Translations under genes and position numbers: made by a program
The notes under the pieces: generated by a model
What the model was told of the DNA's origin: nothing
The model's input: the letters and a program-made list of their open reading frames with translations, nothing else
The model's database searches: none
Assembly: GCF_040954835.1 (NCBI RefSeq)
Contig: NC_090698.1
Span: 4,896,501 to 4,960,500 of the forward strand
Length of the DNA: 64,000 bases
Direction of reading: 5' to 3'
Source of the DNA: Lepisosteus oculatus
Taxonomy: Eukaryota > Chordata > Actinopteri > Semionotiformes > Lepisosteidae
Shown: piece by piece, positions 12,101 to 23,490 of the stretch
How positions within the stretch are numbered: the stretch's first letter is position 1
How the letters are laid out: each line of letters opens with the position of its first letter

Positions 12101-15100
12101 GTGCACTGAGCCCTGAACTCCTGCCACCCTTGTCCATCATGTAGTCTTCAGTGCTACCATGTCACGGTTATTTTCACATGCAGTCGAGTTAAATGCCCCG
12201 TGATTAATCGAGCTGAATTAAGCAGTTGCATTGTGTGCATTCTGCCGTTTGACATCTAGGAACATCCTATTGCCTGCATGTCAGTTTCTTTAATTAATGG
12301 AACAAGACAAATTCAGGTCCCATTTCTCAGTTTTTGTATGTTGTAAATGTTGAATGGTAGTGTTAAGAAACAAATAGCTTTAATATGAAGACTGTCTGTA
12401 GCCACTGGTTTAACATGGAGGCCTCTTACATGGTTCAGTTCTTATTTATTTTAAGATAGTTCTTTAAAGATGGCTCATGATTCAATTCTCTTTTATCTCA
12501 AAGATAGTTAAAGAGGGCATTTTTCAAAGCCTCCAGCACTGTCAGTCTGTAAAATACATGTTTGTGTCCAGTCCCATAGCCCAGTATGAGTCAGTGGTCA
12601 GAGGAATTGGAGTCACTTGGACAATTACTTTCCTCAATAGGACTCTGCAGTACCATGCTGAAAACACCTGAGCCCGCGAGCCCAAGGTCACAGTTTAGTG
12701 GAAAAGCTGCTGAAAAAGTAAGAAGCAACATCCATCCATTCATTACTGGGAAGCTGTTTCATCCTGGTCATCCTCACAACAACTGGGAAGTTCTCCCAGA
12801 AATATAGGGAACAGGCAGATCAATAGCCTGTAGCTTGAATGAATGTTCGTAAGGATAAAACAATCATCATGGTTCCCTGCAAGATCTGGAGCCCAGTGAT
12901 ATACTGTAGCACTTTAACTTCCCAGGTTTCCAGTATGAAAGGGGACCTACATGTTTTTGTTCTTAAGTAATGAGTATCACCACCAGCCTATCTTCTCAAC
13001 ACCTCTCGCCTTCCACAGCTCCATGCTGAAGAAGTGCTTTCTGAGCAGAGGTCAGTACCTTTGTCATTGCTGAGTTTATGCACATCTGATGGAATGCTGC
13101 ACACGAGCTGTGACTTGGCTCTTCTAATGGTCCTTGATGCGTTGTGGACACCTTGCAGACTAAATAATTACATCTCCCGATGCAGTCAGGGATGTCATTA
13201 ATAGTCTGCAAAGGAAAACAGCTGGCACTGCTTCTCCGTTACGGGTCACGAGTTGTCAGCACAGTTAGAGGAGAGGAAAAAAAATCCTCTTCTGCCGTTC
13301 GAAAAATGAGCATGCAATCGAACGTTTCCAAAATGGCCTCACTTGAGCAACCTCAATTGGCTTTCAGCGCTCCAGGCTTTGTGTGTGGAGGACTCATGTG
13401 GGGTTGCGCTCAAATTCTGCAAAAAGGGCCTAGAAAACCTACTGATGCTTCCGGTGATAAATCATCATTATATAGCGATAATAAATTGCACTGTAGGCGG
13501 GCATCCTTCAGTTTGGAATAAAATAACTTCCTTCACAAAACTTTTATTTTTCTTTAGCTCTTTAAAAGACTTACAAAAAGAGAGATTGAGCTTTGCAGCC
13601 AATGTGACATTAGGTAAAATTTAAATCAACATTTGCATTGGTTTTCTATTTTAAGTGGAAAATACAGCAGTAATGGAACTGTGCCCCTCAAGTGTGTGTA
13701 CACTGTAAGATAATTTTCAGACAGTACAGCACACAGTGAGCAGGGGAGATGGGGACTGCATGTAATTAAGGCTCTACTGTCTGAGCCCCAGAGGTTTTGC
13801 CAACGAGCCAGTGCTTACACAGTGGTGCCACAGTACAGTTTGTCATGCAGGTCGGGTACCTGAGATGACAGGCTGTAAAAATGTGTGCTGAACCGAGATG
13901 AACCAGTCTTGTCATTTGAACACCCAAAATGAATGAATTGACCCTGTTTATTCTTTTCATTCTATCCAGGAAAAAAAAACAACAACTTCTGCTTCAGGGT
14001 ACTGTGTGGTTGTAGAAATTGCAGAAGCAGCAAAAAGAAATAAGGGGAAGAGAAAATATGTTACATAACCCATAGTTCCCTATGAGAGATGAGAAACGTC
14101 AGCATGGACAGAGATCAAGAGTGTTTAATCCCTTTGGAAAAACAGAGTGATCTTTCCAGCTGTCCAATGATCCGAAAGCAGAGAATAATGGAAGTAATGT
14201 AGTTCTCATCTGCATCTCTGCCACCCCTCTAAGGAAACGGATTGGATAGATTGAGGCCAATGTTAGATCTGAGGTTCAGTACAGTGTTTGAAGCACAGTG
14301 GAAAAACTGTTTTACTGCATTATCATTCTGACTCCCTTCATTTGGCCTAACATCTTGGCATTTGTGTGGATCACAGCGTTGGTTCTTATTCCAAATGCAT
14401 TTTTACCGTTATGCACTTATCATGCAGTACACACAAACTATTGCAATTTTAACATCCTCAGGAATCATACAGTTTTTAATGCTGGATTCAAGCATGAATG
14501 AGAAATGGTTTTATTATAGGAATTTTTTGCTACTCTGGTCAGTGCTGCAGGTCTGTCTTTTAAAGACTGTGATCCGTGTCATAACCCTGAAATGAGAATT
14601 CCCACTGTTTCCAGATTCGTGGTACATTTTCATGGTTAAAGATTCTATGCTAAATGGAGAACGTGTGCTGTATTCCTGATGTGGCTTGGACTGTAATCCA
14701 CTGCAATGTGGTGAATGCTGTTTTTTTTTTTTTAAAAAAATTCTCGGTCAATCCACTGTAGTTTCATAGCGAGTGTTGTCTTGCAGCCTTTTGAAAGAAG
14801 GAATTATGCAAATAGGGGGCAACAAACCCAAATAGGTCTGAAAATCAACACAAAGTCCTGCAGAAGTTATTCTGCATCTTATTCGGTTACTGGAGTTCCT
14901 TTGTGAAGTGGCTGTCCGCTGTGGTGAATAGCCGCTGTGGTGAATAGTTTTTTGTCAAAAAGGTCCATCAGGGCTGACTCTTTCTAACTGGCTAACAAGC
15001 TAAAGCTTACAGCACACAATAACGGAATCAAACAATTACCGAATGTAATGTAATGCAGAGCAGAATGGGATCATTAGCTAAATGGAGCTGCAAGGCAGCC

Positions 15101-18100
15101 TCCTTCTCGGGTTTCTCATGATAAAGTCATTATCCAGCTGCAGGGAGCCCGTGAAACTTTGGAACAACGCAACAACAAAAAAAGGATTATCAGCCAAAGT
15201 GAACAGTTATGACACAAGTGCGTCTAAGATATTTCACCAGGTTTCATTTCAAAATCAATTTGATACTCATGAAATAAGATCAAGATCGCTTTATTGGCCA
15301 TATACAATTTTGTGCATTAGGAATTTGTCTTTTTGCATCCCCCAGCTTGCTCTCCATGAGACACACAGACAGGGAGAGAGAAGCCTGGGGTCAGAGCGCA
15401 GGGTCAGCCATTGTACAGCACCCCTGGGGCAGCTGGGGTTAAGGGCCTTGCTCAGGGGCCCAACAGAGTAGGATTCCTCTGCCGGCCACGGGAAGGGTAA
15501 CTTCCAGCCACAGGCGCAGATCCTCAGCCACAGAGCCACCGCTCCACCCAGTGGTCTTTGTTCTCAGCGCACACTGAGCATGGTCATGCCAGGGCGATAA
15601 TGATCTCGCCCTGCTGGAACCAGCTTCTACCTCCTAACTGGGCCGTTCTCCGAGGAAATTTCTTTCTCAGCTTTTCGATTGTTCTAAAAAAAAACTCTCT
15701 GTGTTTTTGACGTGGGGTGCCTGCCAACCAGTGCAATCACAAGCTTAACTGAACTCCAGCAGAGCAGTAATAAGGCCAACAAAGCCAGCTGTTTAATTCT
15801 GAAACAACTGTCTCATATTTTAAATTAGTTCTTGGTGAGCACTGCGTCTCTCTTTCATCTTTTTAGATCTTAGAAGTTAAAAATTTAATAGTAAAATTGG
15901 TTATTCAGAATTTTGCATTTCTCAACTTCTGTGATTTCAGCAGCCAGAGCAACTACACGGCTCAAAGTTTTGCCTTATTGGAAATAGTAAGTTTTGAAAC
16001 TGTTTTTGGAAGTACTCATAGCAACGATTTCCCTCAGGTTTCCTGACATTTCTATGCCCTAGGTATGAAAATCAGCTCTCTGACAAATCTACTTCAGGCC
16101 ACTCCAACTCACTTCTCAGAAATCTCAGAATTCAGCTCCTTGACTGTGTAGCTTGTTCTAGACACCAACAACTCTAGAACAAGTTACACGATCATGTCTT
16201 AAATGCACGTCTTCTTCATTTTTACTTGTGTCCACAAGTCAATGTCAGCAGTACTGGGCTGACATGATCGATATCTGATAGGATTTCAAATGCTTTTCTC
16301 AAGTCATCTCTGACTGTGATATTCCTTTAAGGTGAGGAAGTATCCTAGGAGCTCTTTGCTGAATTGATTGAAGTGCAAATCTCAGCTCTACAGTATTGTG
16401 CTCTTCCATCTTATGTTATAACAGTAGAGGCACTTTACTGTTATTTTCCAAATTTAGGACATTGTCCTCCTCTGTAGTGACTATACAGTCTCTCTGCCAG
16501 AAATAATGCATTGCCTATGAAAAAAAAACCCTTTTCTTTACGGTAGTTTCAGATGCTAGTCTTGCATGAATGAATTCATGCTTCGCTGATCAAAATGTCT
16601 GTGGCTGTAACTCTTCAACCCAAGGAAGCCCGCTCAAGGTTGTGTAGTCTTCACTGCCCTGTGAGACCAAGAGAAGAACGGAGAGCACAGGGCCGTTTGA
16701 GCGCAGGTAATCGCTCGGCATTACTAGAAGCTCCAGGACATACCTGCGGTATATTTTGACACATGTCCGAGCGGAAGAAAGAAAGTCGGCGTGAAAAGCC
16801 AAGTGAGCACACGAAGAGACGGATGCGTCAGGACCGCTTTTGAAGAAGAAGCTTGATGGCTGCCGGTTGTATGATATATTTTTATTTTTGTGTCCGCTCC
16901 ACTGAACCTTTCTGCTGCTCGGCGAGTGAATGGGAGCTCTGGCCTCTGCGTTGGCGCGCAGCTGGGAGAAATCTTGCAGAAACGCGGACGGCTGGGGGTA
17001 TTGATCTGGCATTGCCCCGTGAGCAGGCTTCTTCAAAGCGGCAGCAGGCGATGGACTGCCAAAGGTTACAGCCAGCAGGCATAGCAGCCTGCAACTCACC
17101 AGTGGCAGCCCGCTGGAGCTCAGCTCAGGAGCCTGGCCAGGACATGGAGATGAGACACCCTGTTTAAGCTAAGGCTGCTGCAGGAGGAGGTGTTAGCGAG
17201 GCCAGTAGGGGGTGCTCACCCTGCAGTCTGTGTAGGTCCTGACGCCCTAGTGATGGAGATACTATACTGTAAAAATAAAAAAAGCACTGTTCTTCGGATG
17301 AGATGTAAAACCAAGGTCCTGACCCTCCATGGTCATTAAATATTTATTGAAAAGAGTAAGGGTGTTATTCCTGGTTTAAACATTTAAACATGCACCGCGC
17401 GGTAATTGAATCCCAAAACTGAGTCGGTCCGACCTAAAGTTGTAATCAAGGATTATTGAATGTCACTCTCTTGCATGGGCTTTAATCGCTGGTCTTGATT
17501 GTTTCCCAATCATACTTTTTGGTTTGGGGAATATGCCAACATCTGATGCCAAGAGAGGTTCATATGTAGATCGTGGAAATGCTCAGTGGACACCCCAGGT
17601 CGAGTTAGGGTTAGTATTCACACTGTAATTAGACCATTTTTAAGTTTAGCGCTGGATTTTGGGGTCCAAGTTAGGTTTAGGACGATTGGTTGCTTGCTCC
17701 TATCTGAGTTTTTTTTTCAGAAAACTCTTTTGGGCCTGAATGTCATTCTTTTGCATGGGTCCTGGTGTCCTGGCCAAATTTCCCCATTGACCTTTATGCA
17801 TCATGGCCTCCTAATAATCCCCATCTCTGAACTGGCTTCATCTCTCTGTTCTCCTCCCCACTGAGAGCTAATGTGTGGGGACCGTACTGGGGCACTCTGG
17901 CAGCAGTCCCCTCATCCAGGTGGGGAACCAGAGGAGGCAGGAGACAGGTGGAGATGGGAGAATGCATTTAAGACTGAGAACAGGAGGCACTTCCTTACAC
18001 AAAGAGTTGTGGATGTATGGAACTCAGAAATAACTGTCCGCTCCCGAGGAACTGAGCTGCATGGGCCTCTTCTTAGGCGCTTTCATTCCTTTCCCCTTTT

Positions 18101-18330
18101 CCCTCTCCCAGCACTTCCCAGCTGTGAGCGGGGCCTTCCTGGACTCTCCGTACAACGGCAACACCTCCCTGCAGACCTCCACCTCCAACCTGGAAGCCAG
18201 CTTTGCCCGGCCGCCGGAGCCCGAGGAGGAGCCCAAGATCTCCAGCGACGCCATCTGGCTGTGGATCGCCATCATCGCCACCATCGGCAATGTGGTGGTG
18301 GTGGCCGTGGTCTGTGCCTGTACCTTTTAA
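6094..18330 (+). CDS. c14orf132: C14orf132-like small single-pass membrane protein (exons 6094-6120, 18112-18330)
   Basis: Joining 6094-6120 to 18112-18330 gives an 81-residue protein. Exon 1 encodes MELSLMAAQ and stops exactly at a CAG|GTAAGG donor; exon 2 follows a pyrimidine tract and CAG acceptor in phase 0. Compared with human C14orf132 (83 residues; start MDLSFMAAQ), the N-terminus, the GAFLDSP motif (human GAFMDSP) and the C-terminal membrane helix are shared (WIAIIATIGNVVVV here, WIAIIATLGNIVVV in human), and both end in TF. The middle (about residues 25-50) is different and Pro/Glu-rich before the helix. The predicted topology is one membrane segment (about 57-79) at the extreme C-terminus. 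The family's function is unknown. The start has a good Kozak context (A at -3, G at +4). The divergence suggests a paralogue (ohnologue) rather than the strict orthologue, which is an inference. Confidence 0.82.
7459..7819 (+). mobile_element. Solo LTR with 5-bp target-site duplication
   Basis: A 361-bp block starts TGTAACGG and ends CCGTGACA (imperfect inverted termini). It is flanked by ATAAT at 7454-7458 and 7820-7824. Near its 5' end it carries AGAACTGGACCCTATGC, related to the block in the LTRs at 1-333 and 1161-1712. No internal region remains, so it is a solo LTR of a related LTR-retrotransposon subfamily. Confidence 0.78.
8956..8993 (-). mobile_element. L2/SINE 3'-tail fragment
   Basis: The reverse strand of TATTGATCCCGTGAGGGAAA gives a TTTCCCTCACGGGATCAATA tail, a 3' end common to fish L2-type LINEs and the SINEs that borrow it. 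Only the tail is recognisable. Confidence 0.45.
10017..10071 (+). mobile_element. LINE (CR1-like) ORF2 scrap
   Basis: CTTTACACAAAGAGTTGTAGG translates to LVFTQRVVG, matching the FTQRVV-WN signature of the reverse-transcriptase C-terminus in CR1-group LINEs. A clearer copy is at 17961-18026. Very short and decayed. Confidence 0.4.
10435..10599 (-). CDS. Candidate small secreted/membrane peptide (54 aa), antisense in intron
   Basis: I do not recognise this ORF. From the ATG at 10599 it reads 54 residues: MTSGLWLFLTVMIVGAGSRG looks like a signal peptide (hydrophobic residues 4-15 followed by small and Gly residues). An acidic amphipathic stretch follows, ending QEIEHQLEERCISR with a single Cys near the C-terminus. 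The block 10430-10560 is strikingly richer in GC and CpG than the intron around it, as expected of coding sequence or a small CpG island. No splice partners, homologue or polyadenylation site are established. It could be an exon of an unrecognised gene, a pseudogene, or chance. Confidence 0.25.
   Translation of the reverse strand: MTSGLWLFLTVMIVGAGSRGVRRLLVLQGAHLSEGGPQGLQEIEHQLEERCISR
15276..15550 (-). mobile_element. tRNA-derived SINE
   Basis: Read on the minus strand, a tRNA-like head (GTGGCTCTGTGGCTGAGGAT, then GGCTGGAAGTTACCC) is followed by a body containing TTGGGCCCCTGAGCAAGG and CCCTTAACCCCAGCTG. The 3' tail reads GGCCAATAAAGCGATCTTGA, resembling L2-type LINE tails. This structure is common in ray-finned fish genomes. 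The B box is degenerate, so the copy is probably old and inactive. Confidence 0.7.
17078..17924 (+). mobile_element. 5S-headed SINE interrupted by a 385-bp insertion
   Basis: The head (17078-17190) aligns with the 5S-derived head of the copy at 37580, sharing GGCAGCCC, GAGCCTGGCCAG and AAGCTAAGG-TGCTGC. The shared SINE body follows from about 17235 (ATACTATACTGTAAA, GATGAGATGTAAAACCAAGG). The body is broken at 17374 and resumes at 17760 with TCCTGGTGTCCTGGCCAAAT. The 3' tail is missing; similarity stops in CATCCAGGTGGGG. Confidence 0.65.
17375..17759. mobile_element. Unclassified insertion inside the SINE
   Basis: 385 bp inserted into the SINE body, bordered by the hexamer TCCTGG on both sides (17369-17374 and 17760-17765), consistent with a 6-bp target duplication. 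The insert begins TTTAAACATTTAAAC, ends TTTGCATGGG, has no obvious terminal inverted repeats, and contains an internal direct repeat (GAATGTCA-TCT-TTGCATGGG near 17457 and 17738). The family is not recognised. Confidence 0.5.
17961..18026 (+). mobile_element. LINE (CR1-like) ORF2 C-terminal fragment
   Basis: Translates to RRHFLTQRVVDVWNS, the conserved C-terminal signature of CR1-group LINE reverse transcriptases. The frame is lost just after. It lies between the SINE and the splice acceptor of exon 2 of the C14orf132-like gene. Confidence 0.55.
18112..18330 (+). CDS. c14orf132: C14orf132-like exon 2 (membrane helix, stop)
   Basis: The acceptor follows a C/T tract (18081-18109) ending CCCAG. 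A second AG at 18120-18121 would break the frame. The exon encodes 72 residues and stops with TAA at 18328-18330. GC content is well above that of the flanking DNA. The frame remains open upstream to 18061, but that part is intron. Confidence 0.82.
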   Translation, partial: HFPAVSGAFLDSPYNGNTSLQTSTSNLEASFARPPEPEEEPKISSDAIWLWIAIIATIGNVVVVAVVCACTF

Positions 18331-21300
18331 GAGCCCTTGGCCCACCCAGCCACAAACGCCACCCCTGTTTTCGTAGCTTAGACTGACTGGTCTTTCAGAG
18401 TAGCCCAGTGTGCAGAGCTTCCACCTTCTCATCTCGTGTCTCCCCTGGACCTTGGCTTCCATAAAGAGTCTGTCGTTCTGGGCCAAGGGGAGACGGTCAA
18501 TACAAACTTCCCAGGGAAGATGCCCCACTAACCATTGCCTACAAAAGGCTTTGGTATAAATTAAATATGAATGATTCATTTCAGAGTCTTATTCCTTCGT
18601 CGTGAGCAATAGGTGCAATGTATCCGATGCCGACCTGGTGTGAAAAAGAACAATTCAGTGCTCTGACCCCACGGAAACTGTCAGTGAAGGTCGTTTTTAG
18701 AAAGCGGGATATCCGAAGGCCTCACGTTGTTAGCGTGAGTGCAAATCTCAGCGACGTACTGTATCTGACACTTCGACTTTGCAGCTGCGGAGAGGATTAG
18801 CCTTGAAATCCTCTTAACACAACTCGCCAATTACAAAAAAAACACATTCCAAGTCTGATTTGGCATTAGCTAGCATTAAGAAACATATAACGCCAGGTAA
18901 GAAGCCTGGAAGCTAGGAACCTTCAGAGCGAATACAATTAAAAGGGTTTCCAGAGCAAGCACAGTGGCAGACTTTTTCTTTCTTGAAGGCAAGAATCTAT
19001 TGGAGTACATTCGCAGATGTTTGTAAGTTGAAATCTAAGATAATCCGAGGGGGGAAAAAACAAGACAGGAATTCTTTCAAACATAAAAAGTCTATAGTTT
19101 CTGGCATGTGGTATTTTTAAGACCTTTAGCGATTTCAAGATTATGTTTTTAAATCGGGGCAAGAGGCTTTGGGACTTTGCTGGGCTGTTTGAGGTCGGCC
19201 ATCTCCCAAAGCCTTTTGCTGTCCTGGGTGGAGCTGTGGGCTTTCTAAGGGCTCTGGAAAGGCACAGGCACCCACTGGCCTGGGCACACGATGGTACCCA
19301 CCCTCTGCCTTGGCACACAAAGGGCAGTGACTCAGGACAGCAGTACCCTTCCAATGCCCTTCACGGACACTGGACTGATGGCAGTCCAGTAAATGCAGAT
19401 TCTGTGGCTCTCTCAGGTACTGTATGTAAAGATGCCGCTTTTCTTGTTACACCTTAAGAACATAACAATAGTTACAAACAAAAGGGAATCATTTGGTAAT
19501 CTAACCTATTTGGTAGATAGTAGCTGATTGATCCTAGGATCGTATCCATCCTTGACTAGAAAAAACAGCCAGGAGATCAGTTTCAGCTTCATGGCTTATT
19601 TCATACTGTACGCCCACCACTCTTTGTCTCACAAGATCATTATGTTGTAGTCATTAATTGTTTGATAGGGATTTGAAGAACTGGAAATAAACAAGGATTA
19701 CAATGGACAATTGTAAATCACTGGGGATTTGCTGATGTTATTGAACAGGCATTAGTCTGTAGCTGTGTGTACGGACTCTGTTTACATTTACAAGAGAACA
19801 GTCCTTCCTATTTAACATATGAACAGTACATGTGCATATTAAAAACAACTTTTTATCAGGAACTTAAAAATGTCATGAGATACACAATATGTTGAAAGAA
19901 AAAACCCACACAACTAACATACAGCCATGCAAGCCCTGACTACATCACCTGATGTCCCAAAGAGTCTGTAAACATTAAGATCATCCCCAGCTCACAAAGA
20001 GACTGTACAGTGTTTTTCTAGGAAGAAATCAAAGCAGATGCAGCTATGATAAGCATCCTGCTTTACACTATTGAGCTCTTGTTATGCTGCGTTCTCTCAT
20101 GAATATACTGTATGTCTTTTGTTAGGTCGTACAAGAAATGTTTCATCTCATCTGCATTATCACTTGAACATATCCGGAAATTCAAAATTCTGAGAATATA
20201 GAAAATGCAGAACAGTGCAAAAGGTCAGAGATCTAAAATAGCTATATTTTATAGTACATGTTATACAGAGCACGAAGGACAAGGAGGAAACCTCCTAAAA
20301 ATACCAGTCCCCAGATCTCACACTAACTGGGATGGATTCGGAAGAAGATTCCAAATATTAACGGGCAACTTGAGGAACACACTAAACACACATCAGATTC
20401 TGACATTTAGGGAATGTTTTGAATTTGCAAAAGAGTTACTAAAACACTTCTTGTTTTATTACAGTTTTTATGTTTTAAGTTATCACCATCAGAAGTGATG
20501 TTTTCCATGTACTGGTCCTTCTTCAGTGGCAGCCTTTGAGGAGGTATACGAATGTTATTAGCACAAAAATACATATTTTTTAATTCAATTTTTTTTTATG
20601 TTGGAAAAACAAAGGTATGTTCAGAAGACATTTATGGAGATCTGTTCTTTGCCACTATATCTAAAGAATTCTTTTTCTCTTCTTTAGAAGGACGAACTGA
20701 GCAAGAGGGGAGAAAGGCCTCGAAAAATTCATTCGAGGCCTCAGAGTGGTCTGCTTTAAAAAACACTGTATACGCTTCCTCTGCGTGAATCGCTCTTTTC
20801 TGAGGGAATCTCTGCAGCTTTGCTGACTGATTTTACATTTCCCCATCTCTTCGTAAGCGGACTTTTGCCCTTTCTGCTCCTGTAGTTCAGCTTGGCAAGA
20901 GTGATGCCACTTGTCCTTGTCACAGTCTGCTAGTTCGGTGTGCAGTCTGCTAATTTCCACCTCCTCGACACTCTTCTACACCAGAGGGCAAAAGGAGAAC
21001 AGGATGTGACCAAGCAGCAGAAATGTAGAAGCAGCAGAGATGAGAATGGTCTATTCTAGGAGTGAGCTGTGTTTTTTTTCTAACTGAGAGAGGAAGAGAT
21101 TGAGACTGCAGGAGCACACTCATCTGCGACAGGTGTAGCTAACCCCTACATGTAGTTTACCCCTCTCAGCCCCAGGGCGGAGGTAAACCTGCCTTCACAC
21201 ATTGTGAAGCATGAACTGTTCTCCCCCGTGTGCTCAGCCGCTGTCCTGGTTTTGCTCTGCTCGGCTTTGCTCTTAATTTCCCACTTAGTTGACCAGATCT

Positions 21301-23490
21301 TGGCAAGGGGGTTCTGAGCGCTTCCAAGCTGCAAGGAGCTTCTGCACACAAATAAAATCGCCATTTAGTAGGGAGACACTAAGATTTCCATTGCATTTGA
21401 TTTGATAAACATCAAACACAAATACATAGCCCACAAACTTTGCCCTGAAGGGCCTGCTTAACAAACATCTGGATAATATTAAGCACAGATGTTACCTTTT
21501 TTATTTTAATAGCATGAAAGACAAGACGCAAGAGAGCCACAGTGGCTGAGGGCAGAGCTTGAGTTCACAGTATTGTGCAGCTCCTTTTAGATCCTGCAGA
21601 CCACATCCCTGGAGAAATTCTGTGCAAGTGGAAAACAAGACCCCTGTTCACTGGCCCCATAATATCAGAAACGGACTCTCTCTTCAAACCCTTGGGTTCT
21701 GATTTTTCATGGGTAGTGTGACATGTTTGTGCAGAAACTGCCAGCGCTTCCTGATTAATTTGAGAAATGACCACCTTTTGTTAGCTGGCCTGCTTCATGA
21801 GGGATCTGTGAGTTTTGCCACACAGCTGAAAAACAATCTGAGCTCAATGTTTCATCCTTGGGCAGAACAGAAGAGAGAGAGAGAAAGCATTCCTGTCTCC
21901 TCCGTTTATTGTGTTGTTTGCTTGTGTTTTTTTAGCCTCTGAAGATGAACTCTTGTCCGCTGAAGGGCACCGGAGGGTACAGCCCATTTAGAAATGCGCT
22001 CGAGTGGAACCGCTCAAGACCAGAACACTTCTTGTGGGGATTGTAGGGCATGAGCTACAGAGGTCACAGGTTCGATGATCTTATTCACACAAAGCATGAG
22101 CTGACAGCACGTGAGCAGAGTGCTCCGGTAGAGAGATCAAACCCCTGCGTTCTAAAACGCCAGAATAAAATATCCAGATGTTCCTGAAGAACAGCAGAAG
22201 ACTGTCCCATTGCAAGCGCAATGTTTCAAAACTCTGAGTTTAGGGTTTTTTTCTATTCATGAGACACGGATGAGGAACAGATGGGCAGCTGTGTTTTGCA
22301 TGCTGGAAGAAACATCAGTAGCAGCCGGATAAGCACTTCATCTTCACCTTTGGCTTTTGCACATATAGCAGTAGCAGGGTCCTTCAGAAGCCAATCAGTG
22401 CTGAATACTGGACAGGAGACTGCTGTGGGCAGCCTGGAGCTGGGCTCTGGGTTGACAGAACTGTTCATCTGGACACTGGGACCCTGACAGGGAAGGTGCT
22501 CGGAAATGTACAGGTACTCAGCAGCCAGTGGTGGAATTTGCTATCAACAGAGGTTTTGGCCTGCATGTCACCCTCCATCCTTGTGGAGCTGTTTCCTTAA
22601 GCTCGTTCCCTGTGGTTCTGAGTAGAAAGTGGTTATTTTGTGCAGTGAAAGTGAAATTGTCTTCAAACCACAGACACATATTTATATCTACATTTTGTGA
22701 AAAAAAATGAATACTTTTGTTTCAGTGTCTTTTATTTGGTGATTTACTTATTTTTGCCTTGATGGCGTCTTGAACTGCTCTAATGTTTTTAAAGTATTTT
22801 AGGCTGATTTGCTTACGACAAGAGCAGATGATTCTCTAATTGGGTGAAAAGCATGCTAACACATACAGTAGCTGCCATTTAACATCACCTTTTACACTCA
22901 AGACACGGACAGCTTCTTAACATGTTGTAAATAGCAAATTACATAATACATTTACACATTTTCATAAGGCACTAAGTAATAGTTTTATTTTATCTGTTGT
23001 GGGTTTCATTAATATTGTGATTGGATTATTTGGACTAAGTTTTACTTGTGTTTCATCAGTAAAACAACGTTAATTTGCAAGTCAAACTTCCAGCACTGAC
23101 ATTGGACAGGGCTGTACTGAAAAGTTAAAACTATAAAGCACATTTGTACAAGCTTATTTTTTTAAATGCAGCGAAGTTAAATAACCGGCACAGACTTATT
23201 AATGTGAGGCCCAATGAATTATAGGAAAGTGGGAAAGCATTTATTTTAGAACAGCATCCAAGTTCAATAACATGAGTGGGGCTTTTTTACATGTTAAGCT
23301 TTGTACTATTGTGAGGATTCTAAATGCTTATATTTTGAATTACACGTAATTACTAGGAAGTGAAAATCAGTTTAAAGTGCTTTACAAATATGCTTAATTA
23401 CAATCAAATGAAAAATTAAATAAACATTTTTTTTCTTTTAATGTATAGAAGACATATCTTTATGGAACATCTTTGAATACAAATAAAACG
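18331..23490 (+). other. Probable long 3' UTR / downstream region of the C14orf132-like gene
   Basis: AT-rich, repeat-poor DNA after the stop codon with no supported gene. Possible polyadenylation signals include AATAAA near 19685 and at 23482-23487, but which is used cannot be told. Repeat-poor AT-rich DNA of this length would fit a long 3' UTR. A small perfect-stem hairpin (AGGCCTCGAA/TTCGAGGCCT) lies near 20717-20742. Confidence 0.35.

Larger units (their letters stand above)
6121..18111 (+). other. 12-kb intron of the C14orf132-like gene
   Basis: The intron between the two coding exons. Besides the elements listed separately (solo LTR 7459-7819, L2-type tail near 8956, LINE scrap near 10017, antisense ORF 10435-10599, tRNA SINE 15276-15550, nested SINE 17078-17924, LINE scrap 17961-18026) I see no gene. 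Other reading frames here are short, AT-driven and lack splice support or recognisable motifs. A perfect 11-bp inverted repeat (CTTGTTCTAGA/TCTAGAACAAG) lies near 16153-16187. Confidence 0.55.

Noticed and set aside
16590-17099. 169-codon minus-strand frame before the SINE
   Set aside because: No recognisable motif, no splice support, and its upstream end runs into the 5S-derived SINE head.
17871-18386. 171-codon + frame across exon 2 of the C14orf132-like gene
   Set aside because: Out of register with the conserved exon; its start lies in SINE and LINE remnants.
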